A stretch of 64,000 nt of DNA, from positions 11,206,377-11,270,376 of the forward strand of contig CP016211.1 in NCBI GenBank assembly GCA_001931535.1, in the 5' to 3' direction. Origin of the DNA: Minicystis rosea. GTDB taxonomy: Bacteria > Myxococcota_A > Polyangia > Polyangiales > Polyangiaceae. This document shows positions 24,197-32,850 of this stretch, in pieces; position 1 is the stretch's first letter; the number at the start of each line of letters is the position of its first letter. The notes under the pieces were generated by a model that ran no database searches, was not told the origin of the DNA, and saw only the letters and a list, made by a program, of their open reading frames with translations. The translations under genes and the position numbers were made by a program.

Positions 24197-24987
24197 TGAC
24201 CATGACGCCCGATCAAATTCAGGAAGCGGTGCGCATTCTCCTCGGCGCGCGCCGCGATCACCGCACCATCGAGGCGCTCCCCGAAGCCTGCCGCCCGCGC
24301 ACGGTGGAGGAGGGATATGCCATCCAAGACGCGCTCGTGCGCGCCTCGGGCGCGCGTGTCTCGGGCTGGAAGCTCGGCTCGACGACTCCCTATTGGCAGA
24401 AGCGCGCCGGCCTGACCGAGCCCATGGCCGGGCGCCTCCTCGAGACGATGCTCCATCGTGGATCGGCGACCTTCGCGGGCGCGCATTTCCACCTGCGCAT
24501 GGTGGAGTGCGAATATGCCTTCGAGCTCGGGCGCGATCTGCCGCCGCGCGCGGAGCCCTACCGTCGCGAAGAGGTGGAGGACGCGGTCGCCGCCGTCTAC
24601 GGCGCCATCGAGGTCGCCGACTCGCGCTATGCGAAAGGGCTCATCGTCGAGACTCCGAGCCTCATCGCCGACAACGTGCTCACGGGGGCGTACCTCGTCG
24701 GCCCGGAGATCGCGAGATGGCGCGACGTGGATTTGACGAACGCGCCGGTGCGCGTCTTCGTCGATGGCAAACAGATCAACGAAGGCAAAGGCGAGAACAC
24801 CGGCGGCCATCCGATCTTGCCGCTGGTGTGGCTGGCCAACGATCGCCGGAGGCGCGGCGACGGCCTCGCGGCCGGCATGCTGATCAGCACCGGCAGCACG
24901 ACGGGCGCCTATCGCAGCCCGCTGAATGCCGACATCACCGCCGAATTCAGCGATTTTGGCACGATGCAATTGACGTTCACGGCGTGA
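24196..24987 (+). CDS. 2-keto-4-pentenoate hydratase-like / fumarylacetoacetase-fold protein
   Basis: The ATG at 24196 overlaps the methyltransferase stop and gives 263 residues. It resembles MhpD/XylJ and the C-terminal FAH domain: GYAIQDALVRASGARVSGWKLG near the N-terminus, VECEYAFELGRDLPP with the metal-binding ECEYAFEL pattern (E-x-E), and a terminal AGMLISTGSTTGAYRS with the conserved G-S-x-T loop. Family members hydrate 2-hydroxy-dienoates, or decarboxylate or hydrolyse C-C bonds, using magnesium. No aromatic meta-cleavage dioxygenase lies nearby, so a role in specialised metabolism with the adjacent methyltransferase is more likely than in catabolism. Confidence 0.82.
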   Translation: MTMTPDQIQEAVRILLGARRDHRTIEALPEACRPRTVEEGYAIQDALVRASGARVSGWKLGSTTPYWQKRAGLTEPMAGRLLETMLHRGSATFAGAHFHLRMVECEYAFELGRDLPPRAEPYRREEVEDAVAAVYGAIEVADSRYAKGLIVETPSLIADNVLTGAYLVGPEIARWRDVDLTNAPVRVFVDGKQINEGKGENTGGHPILPLVWLANDRRRRGDGLAAGMLISTGSTTGAYRSPLNADITAEFSDFGTMQLTFTA

Positions 24988-24989
24988 GC

Positions 24990-25030
24990 GAGCCCGTCGC
25001 GCGGACCATCAGCGTCGCGCGACGGGGCTC
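24990..25030. terminator. Hairpin terminator between convergent genes
   Basis: GAGCCCGTCGCGCG at 24990-25003 is complementary, with one bulged base, to CGCGCGACGGGGCTC at 25016-25030. The loop is 12 bases. It sits three bases after the hydratase stop and 14 bases from the stop of the facing acyltransferase gene, so it probably terminates both. Confidence 0.7.
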
Positions 25031-25044
25031 ATGAAGGCGGGAGA

Positions 25045-25839
25045 TCAAAGCGCGCTGCTCGCCACCATGGCTTCGGCGCGTTTGGCGATCTCGGCCTTCT
25101 CTTCGGTGCTCTTGGCCGGGCGCGGCAGGCGGAAGACGAGCTGCGCGGGATTGCCGGCCACCACGCCATAGGCGGGCACGTGCCTGCGCACCACCGAGCC
25201 CGCGGAGATGATGGCGGCGTCGCCCACGCGGACACCGGGGAAGATGATGCTCTTCTTTCCAATCCAGACGTCGTCGCCGATGGTCACGGGGCGCACCTGA
25301 TCTTTGGGCGGAGGCTCGTGCAGACGGCGCGCGACCGGATCCGAGGGGTGACCGTTGGAGTCGAAGATCATCACCGAGCCGGAGATGTTCACGTGCTTGC
25401 CGATGGTGATGCGCTTGCCGACGGCGAAGAAGCAATTGTGCCCGATGCCGGTGTTGTCGCCGATGACCAGCGTGGGCCGCTCGGTGAAGCTCGCGGCGAA
25501 GGAGAAGGTCGATTTGCCATCCACCCACACGTTCGAGCCCACGACGATGTCGCCCTGACCCTGCACCCAGTGAATGAATTCACCCGTGCGCAGGCCGGGC
25601 CCGCACGCCTTGCAATAGGCGCGGAAGAAAGGTTGGCAGACGAAGACGCGCATGCCGAATTCGCGCGCGCTCCGGGCCGCGAGGTAGCCGTGGAGCAGCG
25701 GCTTGATCACGGCGGCGGGCGGCGTGATCTCGAAGCGGTGCATCGCGCGCTTGGTCCGGCGCACCGTCTGCGGGAGCGCGTCCTCCGAAGTGGCGAGATA
25801 GTGATAGAGCGCCGCGAACCCTTCTTTGACGTCGACCAT
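25045..25839 (-). CDS. Left-handed beta-helix (hexapeptide) acyltransferase
   Basis: This 264-residue protein has an N-terminal helical part (1-75) and a left-handed parallel beta-helix built of hexapeptide repeats (about 90-235: DIVVGSNVWVDG, LVIGDNTGIGHN, ITIGKHVNISGS, VTIGDDVWIGKKSIIFPGV, AIISAGSVV). The SNGHPSD region contains the His commonly catalytic in maltose/xenobiotic acetyltransferases. It ends with AGNPAQLVFRLP, usual for that group. It transfers acetyl or another acyl group from CoA, perhaps from the ACP encoded in this cluster. It is 28 bases downstream of the ThDP enzyme gene and probably cotranscribed with it. Confidence 0.85.
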   Translation of the reverse strand: MVDVKEGFAALYHYLATSEDALPQTVRRTKRAMHRFEITPPAAVIKPLLHGYLAARSAREFGMRVFVCQPFFRAYCKACGPGLRTGEFIHWVQGQGDIVVGSNVWVDGKSTFSFAASFTERPTLVIGDNTGIGHNCFFAVGKRITIGKHVNISGSVMIFDSNGHPSDPVARRLHEPPPKDQVRPVTIGDDVWIGKKSIIFPGVRVGDAAIISAGSVVRRHVPAYGVVAGNPAQLVFRLPRPAKSTEEKAEIAKRAEAMVASSAL

Positions 25840-25867
25840 CGGAACCCCTCCCTAGAACCCGTCGAGA

Positions 25868-28294
25868 TCACCCACCCATCGCGTCGCGCTGCCAACCGGC
25901 CGTCACGAAGCTGAAACCATCATCGTCGTTGTTGTGCCCGAGCAGGACGGTGAAGACGTTGAGCCGCCCGCGCGCGAGCAGCGCCTCTCGCAGCGCGACC
26001 GCGTCGAACGACGTGAGCGTGCGGTGCACCACGGTGAGCGGGCCGATGCGCCGCTCGCCGTCGGGCGCGAGAAGATCGATGGTGCGCATCTGCCGGCCAC
26101 CCCACTTGGACGCGAGCCGCTCCCGGTAGGTGCGAATGCCCGAGAACGTGCCATTCGAAAAATAGAACAACGTGATGTTCTTGTCGAAGCGCGCCGGGTA
26201 GGCGAGGGCATTGTCGAGCAGGGGAGGGATGGGATCGGCGACGATCGATTTCGCTCCGTCACCGACGAATGCCACCAAATGACCGGGCTCGGTGACCGCC
26301 AGCGCCGGCAGCGCCGCGGGCGCATCGCCCATGAGCGCGCGCCCGTACCAACCGCTGAAGCCGCGGCGCGTGCGCGGCACGGCGCGCGTCGCCGAAACGC
26401 TGCTCCGGCCCACGTCGTAAACGCCGGTGTAGGAATGACCGTCGTCCTCGATCATGCGCTCGAAGAGATCGCCGAGCGCCCGGAAGAAGTAATTGGGGCT
26501 CATCGGGAGGCTGGGAATACGGCTCTGCAAATCGGCCCGCGGCTCGGCCGAAGCCTCGATGGCCGCATCGCGGTGTCTCCGCACCTCGGGATCGACGTCG
26601 AGCCGATCGAGCACGCGCCCGAGGAAATCCTTGGCATCCATCACCACCGCGAGATCGACGTCGGGCGCGACGTGATCGGCACGGTTCGTGAGCTGAATCA
26701 TGCGTAGGCCCGAGCGCCGCGCCGGCGTGAAGTTGGTGGCGCGGCCGCCGACGCGGCTCTTGAGGAAGAAGATGCACTGCTCCGTCTTCGGATGAAGCTT
26801 GCCGGAGGCGTCGTGCAAGAACGCATAGGAGCGCTGGTTGAAGCCATAGAGGCCCAGCGTGCCCAAATGGTATTTCACCCGGCGCCCGTGCCGGTGCGTC
26901 GGGTGCGGGTGACCGAGCGTGTCGACGAGGGCCACGCCCGCGCGCTCGGCGATGCGATGCACGAGCTCCGACTCCTCCTCGTCGAGGCGCCCGAGCTGGA
27001 AAAGGACCTTGGTGCGCTCGTGATTGAGGAGGTCCACGGCGCGGCCCAAAGCCTCTTCCTGTGCGCTCGAGAGCGTGGCTTGGGGCGCATGGCGCGCGGG
27101 ATACAGCGGTGCTTGGGGCAGCGGATCGCGCGCGTCGAGGATGGCTTGGGTGACGAGGAGCACGACGGGGCCGCGCGCCTCTTCGTAAAGGCGAAAGGCC
27201 TCCTCCAAGCGCTCGCGCATGGTCTCCACGCGATCGAGGTACACGCAGGGCAAACGTCGCGCAGCGATGGCCTCGCGCATGTCCTCGTCGGCGGTGATGG
27301 TGCCTTGGAAGCTGAACCAGCTCCCCACGTCGGCCTCCGGACAAACGATGAAGCCTCGGGCACCCGCGCTGCGCAGGTTGGCGAGCGTGCCACGGAGCTC
27401 ATCCATCATCGCGGTGCCCACCACGCAAAGGAAGGGACGCCCGTGGAGGAGGTGATTGGCCATCGCCCCCGAGGCGAGCCCATGCTCGTTGGCGGCCCGC
27501 AGCGCAAAGGCCCCTTGCGCGCGGGCGGCGCGCTCGACATGATCGATGAGCGGCGTGACCGACGACCCCGTGTAATAGAAGAACAACCACTCCGAGCCCG
27601 CGCGATCGCCGAGAAACCGCGTCAGCGCCTCGCCGAGGGGGGTGGGGAGATCGCGCAGCGCGGCCTTGTGGTTGCGCGGTTTCTCGAAGGTCCGCTCCAC
27701 GAAGTCGACGAGCGCGATCAACATCTCGGTGCGGAGGAGCCAGGGTGATCCGGAATCGAGGACCCGTTCGATCACCCGATCACCGAGCGCATGCACCCCC
27801 TCCGACCACGGCGGCGTGCGCCGGTGGAGCACCACCGAATACGGTGAGCGTACGCTCGCGACGTCGCTTTCGGCGAGATGCGCATAGAAGGTCTCGAGAC
27901 GGTCTTCGAGCAGGGGATCGCGCTCGAGATTCCCTGCGCCGCCGTCGAGGAAAACCATTCCGAGCGGACCAACGCTCGGCCCGCGCGCCACGAGCCGCGC
28001 GGCGGCATCCTCCAATGTTCCGGCCTGCACGATGGTGACGGCGGGAGGCTGCTTGGCCAGATATCGGCGCGCTTTGCTCACGGCCTCTCGATGGAGCGGA
28101 TGGGCCTCGGGCCCAATCGATGGATCCGCGAGCGCGCCGTCGATCACCACCTCACCCACCGCATCGGCGCAGGCGGCGACCGCGGCCGCGTAGAAGCGCG
28201 GGTCGCCCGTGATCACCGCCACGGAGAGCGGTTTGCGCTTGGCCATGGGGCCTTCGCCCCGGGGCTCGTCCGGTTTCGTCGCGAGATTCTCCAT
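25868..28294 (-). CDS. Large ThDP-dependent enzyme with extra N-terminal domain
   Basis: The start could be 28294 (808 residues) or the internal ATG at 28246. Residues 24-200 form an alpha/beta region (SVAVITGDPRFYAAAVAACA) that I do not recognise. The pyrimidine-type domain of ThDP enzymes follows (about 235-400): FFYYTGSSVTPLIDHVERA and ANEHGLASGAM, in which Glu270 fits the Glu that activates ThDP. A middle domain leads to a PP-type domain with GDG at 678-680 and NG at 714-715, the GDG-x(30+)-N pattern that holds the diphosphate through magnesium. Members decarboxylate 2-oxoacids or join carbonyl compounds. The subfamily is unclear; phosphonopyruvate/sulfopyruvate decarboxylase-like and acetolactate synthase-like are both possible. 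A 151-base gap separates it from the AMP-ligase gene. Confidence 0.65.
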   Translation of the reverse strand: MENLATKPDEPRGEGPMAKRKPLSVAVITGDPRFYAAAVAACADAVGEVVIDGALADPSIGPEAHPLHREAVSKARRYLAKQPPAVTIVQAGTLEDAAARLVARGPSVGPLGMVFLDGGAGNLERDPLLEDRLETFYAHLAESDVASVRSPYSVVLHRRTPPWSEGVHALGDRVIERVLDSGSPWLLRTEMLIALVDFVERTFEKPRNHKAALRDLPTPLGEALTRFLGDRAGSEWLFFYYTGSSVTPLIDHVERAARAQGAFALRAANEHGLASGAMANHLLHGRPFLCVVGTAMMDELRGTLANLRSAGARGFIVCPEADVGSWFSFQGTITADEDMREAIAARRLPCVYLDRVETMRERLEEAFRLYEEARGPVVLLVTQAILDARDPLPQAPLYPARHAPQATLSSAQEEALGRAVDLLNHERTKVLFQLGRLDEEESELVHRIAERAGVALVDTLGHPHPTHRHGRRVKYHLGTLGLYGFNQRSYAFLHDASGKLHPKTEQCIFFLKSRVGGRATNFTPARRSGLRMIQLTNRADHVAPDVDLAVVMDAKDFLGRVLDRLDVDPEVRRHRDAAIEASAEPRADLQSRIPSLPMSPNYFFRALGDLFERMIEDDGHSYTGVYDVGRSSVSATRAVPRTRRGFSGWYGRALMGDAPAALPALAVTEPGHLVAFVGDGAKSIVADPIPPLLDNALAYPARFDKNITLFYFSNGTFSGIRTYRERLASKWGGRQMRTIDLLAPDGERRIGPLTVVHRTLTSFDAVALREALLARGRLNVFTVLLGHNNDDDGFSFVTAGWQRDAMGG

Positions 28295-28445
28295 GGGTCC
28301 TTCGTTGGTGACGGATGGCCGGCACCGCCTCGATTCACACGGCGGGACTCACGCCCCCGTCCCCGTCTTCATGTGGGGCTTCGGGTCGGCTTCGCCGCCC
28401 TACGCCCCACGCCCCGGCAAAGCTCATGGGGCCTCGTCGATCAGA

Positions 28446-29846
28446 TCACTTGTAGCCCAGCGCGTGTGCTTCGTAATCGGCGATGATCTCGATCGTGTGA
28501 GGAAGCTCGGCGCGCCGCACCGACTTCGCCAACATCGCTCGATAATGATCCGGGCTTCGATGATCGCCCGAGACGGCGCTCGAGATGACGAGCGCCAAAT
28601 CGTAGTCTTCCCCATCGGCGCCGCGCTTCAGGCGAGTTCGCGCGGTCACGACACCGGGGATGCGGGTGGCGAGGCGGCGCACGGTGGCGACACAGACCTT
28701 CTCCCCACTGCGAAGGATGTATTCGGACAGCCGTCCTCGATAAAAGAGATAACCGGACTCGTCCTGCTCGAAGACATCTCCCGTCGCGAGGACGTCGGGG
28801 GCGCGCAGATCGTCGTGCGCGCGGCCCTCGACGAGGCCGATGCGCCTCCGCATCACCGTGTCCGAAGAGACGATGAGCTCGGTGCGGCCGGAGCCGTCGC
28901 CGAGATCTTCGAGCCAAACCTTGGTGCCCGCGAGCGGGAGGCCGACCGACGTGTAGCGACTCGACGGCTCGGCGTGCGCGGCGAGCGTGGAGACGCGCGG
29001 CCCGGCCTGCGTCAGCCCATAGGTGAGGTAGAGCTCGCCGGAAGGCCGTTTGCGCAGCAGCTCGGCGACATGCTCGGGAGCGAGGCTGTCGCCGCCGACG
29101 CCGAGCGTTCGCAGGCTCCGCGGCAACGTCGCGTCGTGCGCGAGCAACGTGCGTGCTTGGGTCGGCGAGAGCGCCGACACGGTCACCCCTTGCGAAGCGA
29201 TGAGCTTGGCATAGGCATCTTGTTGAAATGGCGGCCCCGCGATCACGAGACGACCGCCGCGGCCGAAGGTGCCGAGCGCCTGCGCCACGAGCGCGAAGGA
29301 GAAGTACAAAGGAAGGCTGATGAGCACCGTGTCGTCGGCCCGCTGGCCGATGGCGTCCGCGTGCCGCGCGCCATTGCGCAACATGGCTTCGAGGGACGTC
29401 ACGCACCCGCTGGCGGAGCCGCTGGTGCCCGAGGTCAGGAGCACAACCTCGCCCGGTTGCGTAGCCGGTTTTCGCGCATCGCGCGCCCAGGCGACCTCGA
29501 TCAAACCGACGTGATCGACGCGCTCCGGATCGAGCCCCGCCGGCAAGCGCACCGCGCCCACGGCGCGCGCGCCCATGACCATGCCGAGCTCGCGGAGGCG
29601 CTGCGAAGGCATGCCCGGCGCGAGCAGCGCGGGGACACCGCCCGCGGCCATCACGCCGAAGAAATGCTGCAACAACGCGACCCCGGTGGGGAGCGAGAGC
29701 AACACCAAATCACCGGGGCGGAGGCCGAGCGCGTGCCAGCGTTCGGCCAGCGCATCGAAAGGCTGCTCGTCGAGCCGCTCGTGGCCGGCGTCGACGCAGC
29801 GCTCGAAGAACGAGGCGACCTCACGCGCCGTGCGCGGGCCGATCAT
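28446..29846 (-). CDS. AMP-dependent acyl-activating ligase
   Basis: The ATG at 29846 overlaps the stop of the ketosynthase-like gene (ATGA), giving 466 residues. It is a short member of the ANL superfamily: LLTSGTSGSASG (137-148) is the phosphate loop, lacking the usual Pro-Lys; YLTYGLTQAGPR is motif A5; VLATGDVFEQDESGYLFYRG is A7/A8 with ATGD; and SGEKV precedes the mobile C-domain. The protein ends at GYK, which may place the A10 Lys at the very last residue. It probably activates a carboxylic acid as acyl-AMP and loads it on the ACP encoded three genes upstream. Confidence 0.8.
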   Translation of the reverse strand: MIGPRTAREVASFFERCVDAGHERLDEQPFDALAERWHALGLRPGDLVLLSLPTGVALLQHFFGVMAAGGVPALLAPGMPSQRLRELGMVMGARAVGAVRLPAGLDPERVDHVGLIEVAWARDARKPATQPGEVVLLTSGTSGSASGCVTSLEAMLRNGARHADAIGQRADDTVLISLPLYFSFALVAQALGTFGRGGRLVIAGPPFQQDAYAKLIASQGVTVSALSPTQARTLLAHDATLPRSLRTLGVGGDSLAPEHVAELLRKRPSGELYLTYGLTQAGPRVSTLAAHAEPSSRYTSVGLPLAGTKVWLEDLGDGSGRTELIVSSDTVMRRRIGLVEGRAHDDLRAPDVLATGDVFEQDESGYLFYRGRLSEYILRSGEKVCVATVRRLATRIPGVVTARTRLKRGADGEDYDLALVISSAVSGDHRSPDHYRAMLAKSVRRAELPHTIEIIADYEAHALGYK

Positions 29847-30442
29847 CGCGCCTCCGCCGCGAGCCAGCGCGCGTCCCGCTCGAGCGGTGTCTCCGCCACT
29901 CCCTTCGCGCCGAGGAGGAGGCTGCGCGCCGCGGGCTTCTCCTCGACACGGCACGTGGCCGCGAGGATCACGTAATCGGCGTGGCCCCGGCGAATCCAGG
30001 CCTCCGCGAGGAGCATGCCTATCGACACCCCGCGCTCGGGAGGCATGGTGAGCATCAACGTCGGGCCGCGGAACGTGAATCCAATGCTGGAGATGCCCAC
30101 GAGCGACCCGGCATTGGAGGCCGGAAAGCGAATGGGAGACGAAGAGCCGCTCTTCGTCGCCTCGTTCATCGCCGCCATGGCTTCGACCGGGCCTTCGGCG
30201 CCGGTGACGATCACGCCCACCCGATCGTGCGCGTCGAGCACCGCATCACGCAATGGCGCAATCGCGCGGGCCACGGCGGTCGCCGTCGTCCACGCGGCGG
30301 GATCCGCATAACGAATGGCGGCGAGCGCCGCCTCGGCGACGGCTCGCTTGTCGGCGCCGCCGGCGGCCGCCTCGAAATGGTTGCGCTTCGCCGCGAGCGC
30401 CTGGCCGCGTCCGAGAACGATGAGCCCTGGGTCCATCTTCAT
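29843..30442 (-). CDS. Beta-ketoacyl synthase-like protein without active-site Cys
   Basis: The start at 30442 shares one base with the ketosynthase stop (TGATG); the product is 199 residues. It resembles only the N-terminal half of a ketosynthase (Ketoacyl-synt_2/PF13723 type): VIVTGAEGPVEAMAAMNEA, PIRFPASNAGSLVGISSIGFTFRGPTLML and AEAWIRRGHADYVILAA. Where active ketosynthases have TACSS it reads LTMPPERG, so the nucleophile is missing. Such proteins occur beside active ketosynthases in aryl-polyene and related type II systems, where they resemble chain-length factors. It is likely a structural partner of the next gene upstream. Confidence 0.7.
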   Translation of the reverse strand: MKMDPGLIVLGRGQALAAKRNHFEAAAGGADKRAVAEAALAAIRYADPAAWTTATAVARAIAPLRDAVLDAHDRVGVIVTGAEGPVEAMAAMNEATKSGSSSPIRFPASNAGSLVGISSIGFTFRGPTLMLTMPPERGVSIGMLLAEAWIRRGHADYVILAATCRVEEKPAARSLLLGAKGVAETPLERDARWLAAEAR

Positions 30443-31560
30443 CACATCACCTCGAAGACCAGGCTCGTATCGAAGCCGCCGAAACCCAGGGTGAGGCTCA
30501 ATCCATGACGGCCTGCGCACGCGCGCGGCGCGCCCTGCGGCACGGGAAAGGTCAGCGCCGGACAACGCTGCTCGAGCCCATACACGGGCGGCACCTTTTG
30601 CGTGCGGAGCGCGAGCAGCACGGCAATGGCCTCGATGGCGCCCGTGGCCCCGAGGCTGTGCCCGAAATTGCCTTTGGTGCCGAAGACGATGGGATTGCCC
30701 TTCCCACCGAAGACCTCGCGAAAGGCCATGGCCTCGGTGGCATCGTTGAGCGGCGTGCCCGAGCCGTGCGCATTGATGACCGCAATGTCGCTGGCATCGA
30801 GGCCGGCGTCGGCGAGCGAGCGCTCGATGGCATGGCGTGCGCCGAGCCCCGCGGCGTCCGGCGTGGTCATGCCCGCAGCGTCGTTGGCCGAGCCCACGCC
30901 CGAGAGCAGCGCGAGAGGCCGCTTGCCGCGTGCGGCGGCGGCCGCGCTCGTCTCCAAGACGAGGAAGCCCGCGCCCTCGCCGAGCAGCGTGCCGTCGTGT
31001 CGCTCGTCGAAGGTGCGGAGCGTCGTCGGCGACATGCTCCCGAGCGATGAATGCGCGAGCCGTTTGGCGAGCGTGAGCACGTCGACGCCGCCGCACACCA
31101 CGCATTCGGCGGCGCCCGCGCGGATCAGCTCCGCGCCGACGAGCACCGCGTCCGATCCCGAAGAGCACGCCGTCGAAAGTGACACCGGCGGCGCACCGCC
31201 CACCGCGGCCGCGATCGTGTCGGCCCAATGGTGGAGCGGCGCGCTGCCGGGCTCGCCTTCGAGAAAAGCACCGAGGCTCGTACCCAGCACCATCTGCACC
31301 CCCTGCGCGTCGCACTCCGCTCGGGCGAGCGCCCGGCGCAATGCCGGGAGCCCGAGGGCGGTCATTCGATCCGATGCCGCCCATTCGAGAGGAGCCGATT
31401 CGCAGACGGCGCCGAGCGCATTGCGCAGCCGCGCCGTGTGGGGAATGGGCCGAAGCCCCGTTTCCCCCGCGAGCAGACGTTGCCAGACCGCGTCGAGGTC
31501 GTCCCCGAGCGCGGTCGTCCAGGCCATACCGGTGACGGCAATCGGCCAGCTCGTCATCAT
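30442..31560 (-). CDS. Beta-ketoacyl-ACP synthase (FabF-like, type II)
   Basis: I use the ATG at 31560 (MMTSWPIAVTGMAW), since the nine codons before it, from 31587, look unlike the family. The 372-residue protein has the full catalytic triad: STACSSG (Cys132), NAHGSGTP (His265) and KGNFGHSLG (Lys296, His301), plus GEGAGFLVLE. It would catalyse decarboxylative Claisen condensation between an acyl group and malonyl-ACP. It lies between the ACP gene (45 bases upstream) and the Cys-less partner (1-base overlap), so this is a type II elongation unit rather than primary fatty-acid synthesis, which would usually come with fabD, fabG or acpP. Confidence 0.88.
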   Translation of the reverse strand: MMTSWPIAVTGMAWTTALGDDLDAVWQRLLAGETGLRPIPHTARLRNALGAVCESAPLEWAASDRMTALGLPALRRALARAECDAQGVQMVLGTSLGAFLEGEPGSAPLHHWADTIAAAVGGAPPVSLSTACSSGSDAVLVGAELIRAGAAECVVCGGVDVLTLAKRLAHSSLGSMSPTTLRTFDERHDGTLLGEGAGFLVLETSAAAAARGKRPLALLSGVGSANDAAGMTTPDAAGLGARHAIERSLADAGLDASDIAVINAHGSGTPLNDATEAMAFREVFGGKGNPIVFGTKGNFGHSLGATGAIEAIAVLLALRTQKVPPVYGLEQRCPALTFPVPQGAPRACAGRHGLSLTLGFGGFDTSLVFEVM

Positions 31561-31605
31561 GGGAACTCTCGAGACGCCGGCGCGCACCGCCGGCGAGCCG
31601 GTGAA

Positions 31606-31869
31606 TCAGGACCTCCGCGCGTTCTTCAGGGTCTCGATGAGCGTCGCGAGACGGCCCACCGAGCTGAAGTTCTCCGGGGCATAATCCTCGTCGGAAATCT
31701 GCACGTCGAACTTGCGTTCACAGAGGATGCGTAGCTCGCTGAAACCGATGGAGTCGAGTCCGACCACGGTTTGCAGACCGTCATTGAGGCCAATCTGCTC
31801 TTCGGGAATTTCCACGAAGAGATCGTTGACGAGCATCCGGCGGATCTTGGCGATGGTGTCTTCGCGCAT
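31606..31869 (-). CDS. Acyl carrier protein
   Basis: The ATG at 31869 is preceded by a good ribosome site (GGGGAG) and gives 87 residues; the longer frame to 31986 is unsupported. The four-helix ACP pattern is clear, with GLDSIGFSEL carrying the phosphopantetheine Ser40. The motif DSIGF replaces the usual DSLD/DSLE, typical of ACPs in secondary metabolism. It is the first gene of the minus-strand cluster ACP, ketosynthase, ketosynthase-like, AMP-ligase and presumably carries the growing acyl chain. Confidence 0.88.
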   Translation of the reverse strand: MREDTIAKIRRMLVNDLFVEIPEEQIGLNDGLQTVVGLDSIGFSELRILCERKFDVQISDEDYAPENFSSVGRLATLIETLKNARRS

Positions 31870-32066
31870 GTTTCTAGCTCCCCGATATGGTAGCGGCTGG
31901 AGAGCCTGGACTCTACACGATGGCTGAGGGCCCGGGTAGCGACAACCACGCATGTGATGACGCGTCGAGAACTGCAGCACGGACATGAATTCACGTCACG
32001 CACGCTGAAATGATGGCCGGTACGAACGGACGCTCCAACATCATCTGTCCAGAGCATGGAGGCAGC

Positions 32067-32816
32067 ATGGGTATTCAGGATCGGACTGCGCTCATCGTCG
32101 GTGCGAGCGGTGGTATCGGCCGCGCCGTGGCGGCGGCCCTCGTCGGCGCGGGCGCGCGGGTCGCGCTCGTGGGCCGCGATGGCGACAAGCTCGAAGCGAC
32201 GCGCGCCTCACTCGACGTCTCGGGCGAACGGGCGCAAGTCTTCCCTTGTGACATCACCGATCGCGCCGCCGTCGGAGACATGGTGAGCGCCGTGCTCTCG
32301 TCGCTCGGCTCGATTCAGATGCTCGTCAACGCCGCCGGCCTGAACGTTCGCAACCGGAGCCTGCGCGCCATCGATCCGGCCGATTGGGATCGCGTCATCG
32401 CCGCCAACCTCACGGCCGCGTTCAACCTGATCCATTTCGTCGTCCCCGCGATGCGCGAGCGCGGCGACGGCCTCGTCATCCAGATCTCGTCGCTCTCCGG
32501 CCTCCGCGCCAGCACCGTCGCCGGCGCGGCCTACTCCGCCTCGAAGTTCGGCGAAGCGGCGCTCGGCCTCACGCTCGGCCGCGAGGAGCGCGGCCGCAAC
32601 ATCCGCTCCACCGTCCTCTATCCCGGCGAAGTCGACACACCCTTCCTCGACGTCCGCGCCGTCCGCCCCGGCGGCGCCGAAGGAAAGCCCCAACGCCGCG
32701 AAGGCATCCTCAAGCCCGAAGACGTCGCCGCCGCCGTCCTCTTCCTCGCCGCGCTCCCACCCCGCGCCCACGTCCCCGAGCTCGTGCTCAAACCCACCAT
32801 CGACGACTTCAGTTGA
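32067..32816 (+). CDS. Short-chain dehydrogenase/reductase
   Basis: The ATG at 32067 (MGIQDRTALIVGASGGIGRA) fits the family better than the ATG at 32010; the product is 249 residues. It is a classical SDR with cofactor loop GASGGIG (12-18), an NADP-favouring GRD at 36-38, NAAG (88-91), NLTAAF, the SS pair near 141-142, and the Tyr156/Lys160 pair in YSASK. It probably reduces a 3-ketoacyl thioester or other ketone. It diverges from the ACP gene with about 197 bases between, so it may be part of the same cluster under a shared regulatory region. Confidence 0.87.
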   Translation: MGIQDRTALIVGASGGIGRAVAAALVGAGARVALVGRDGDKLEATRASLDVSGERAQVFPCDITDRAAVGDMVSAVLSSLGSIQMLVNAAGLNVRNRSLRAIDPADWDRVIAANLTAAFNLIHFVVPAMRERGDGLVIQISSLSGLRASTVAGAAYSASKFGEAALGLTLGREERGRNIRSTVLYPGEVDTPFLDVRAVRPGGAEGKPQRREGILKPEDVAAAVLFLAALPPRAHVPELVLKPTIDDFS

Positions 32817-32850
32817 CGCGTTGGCGGAGCACTGGAGTCGGAGAAGATTT

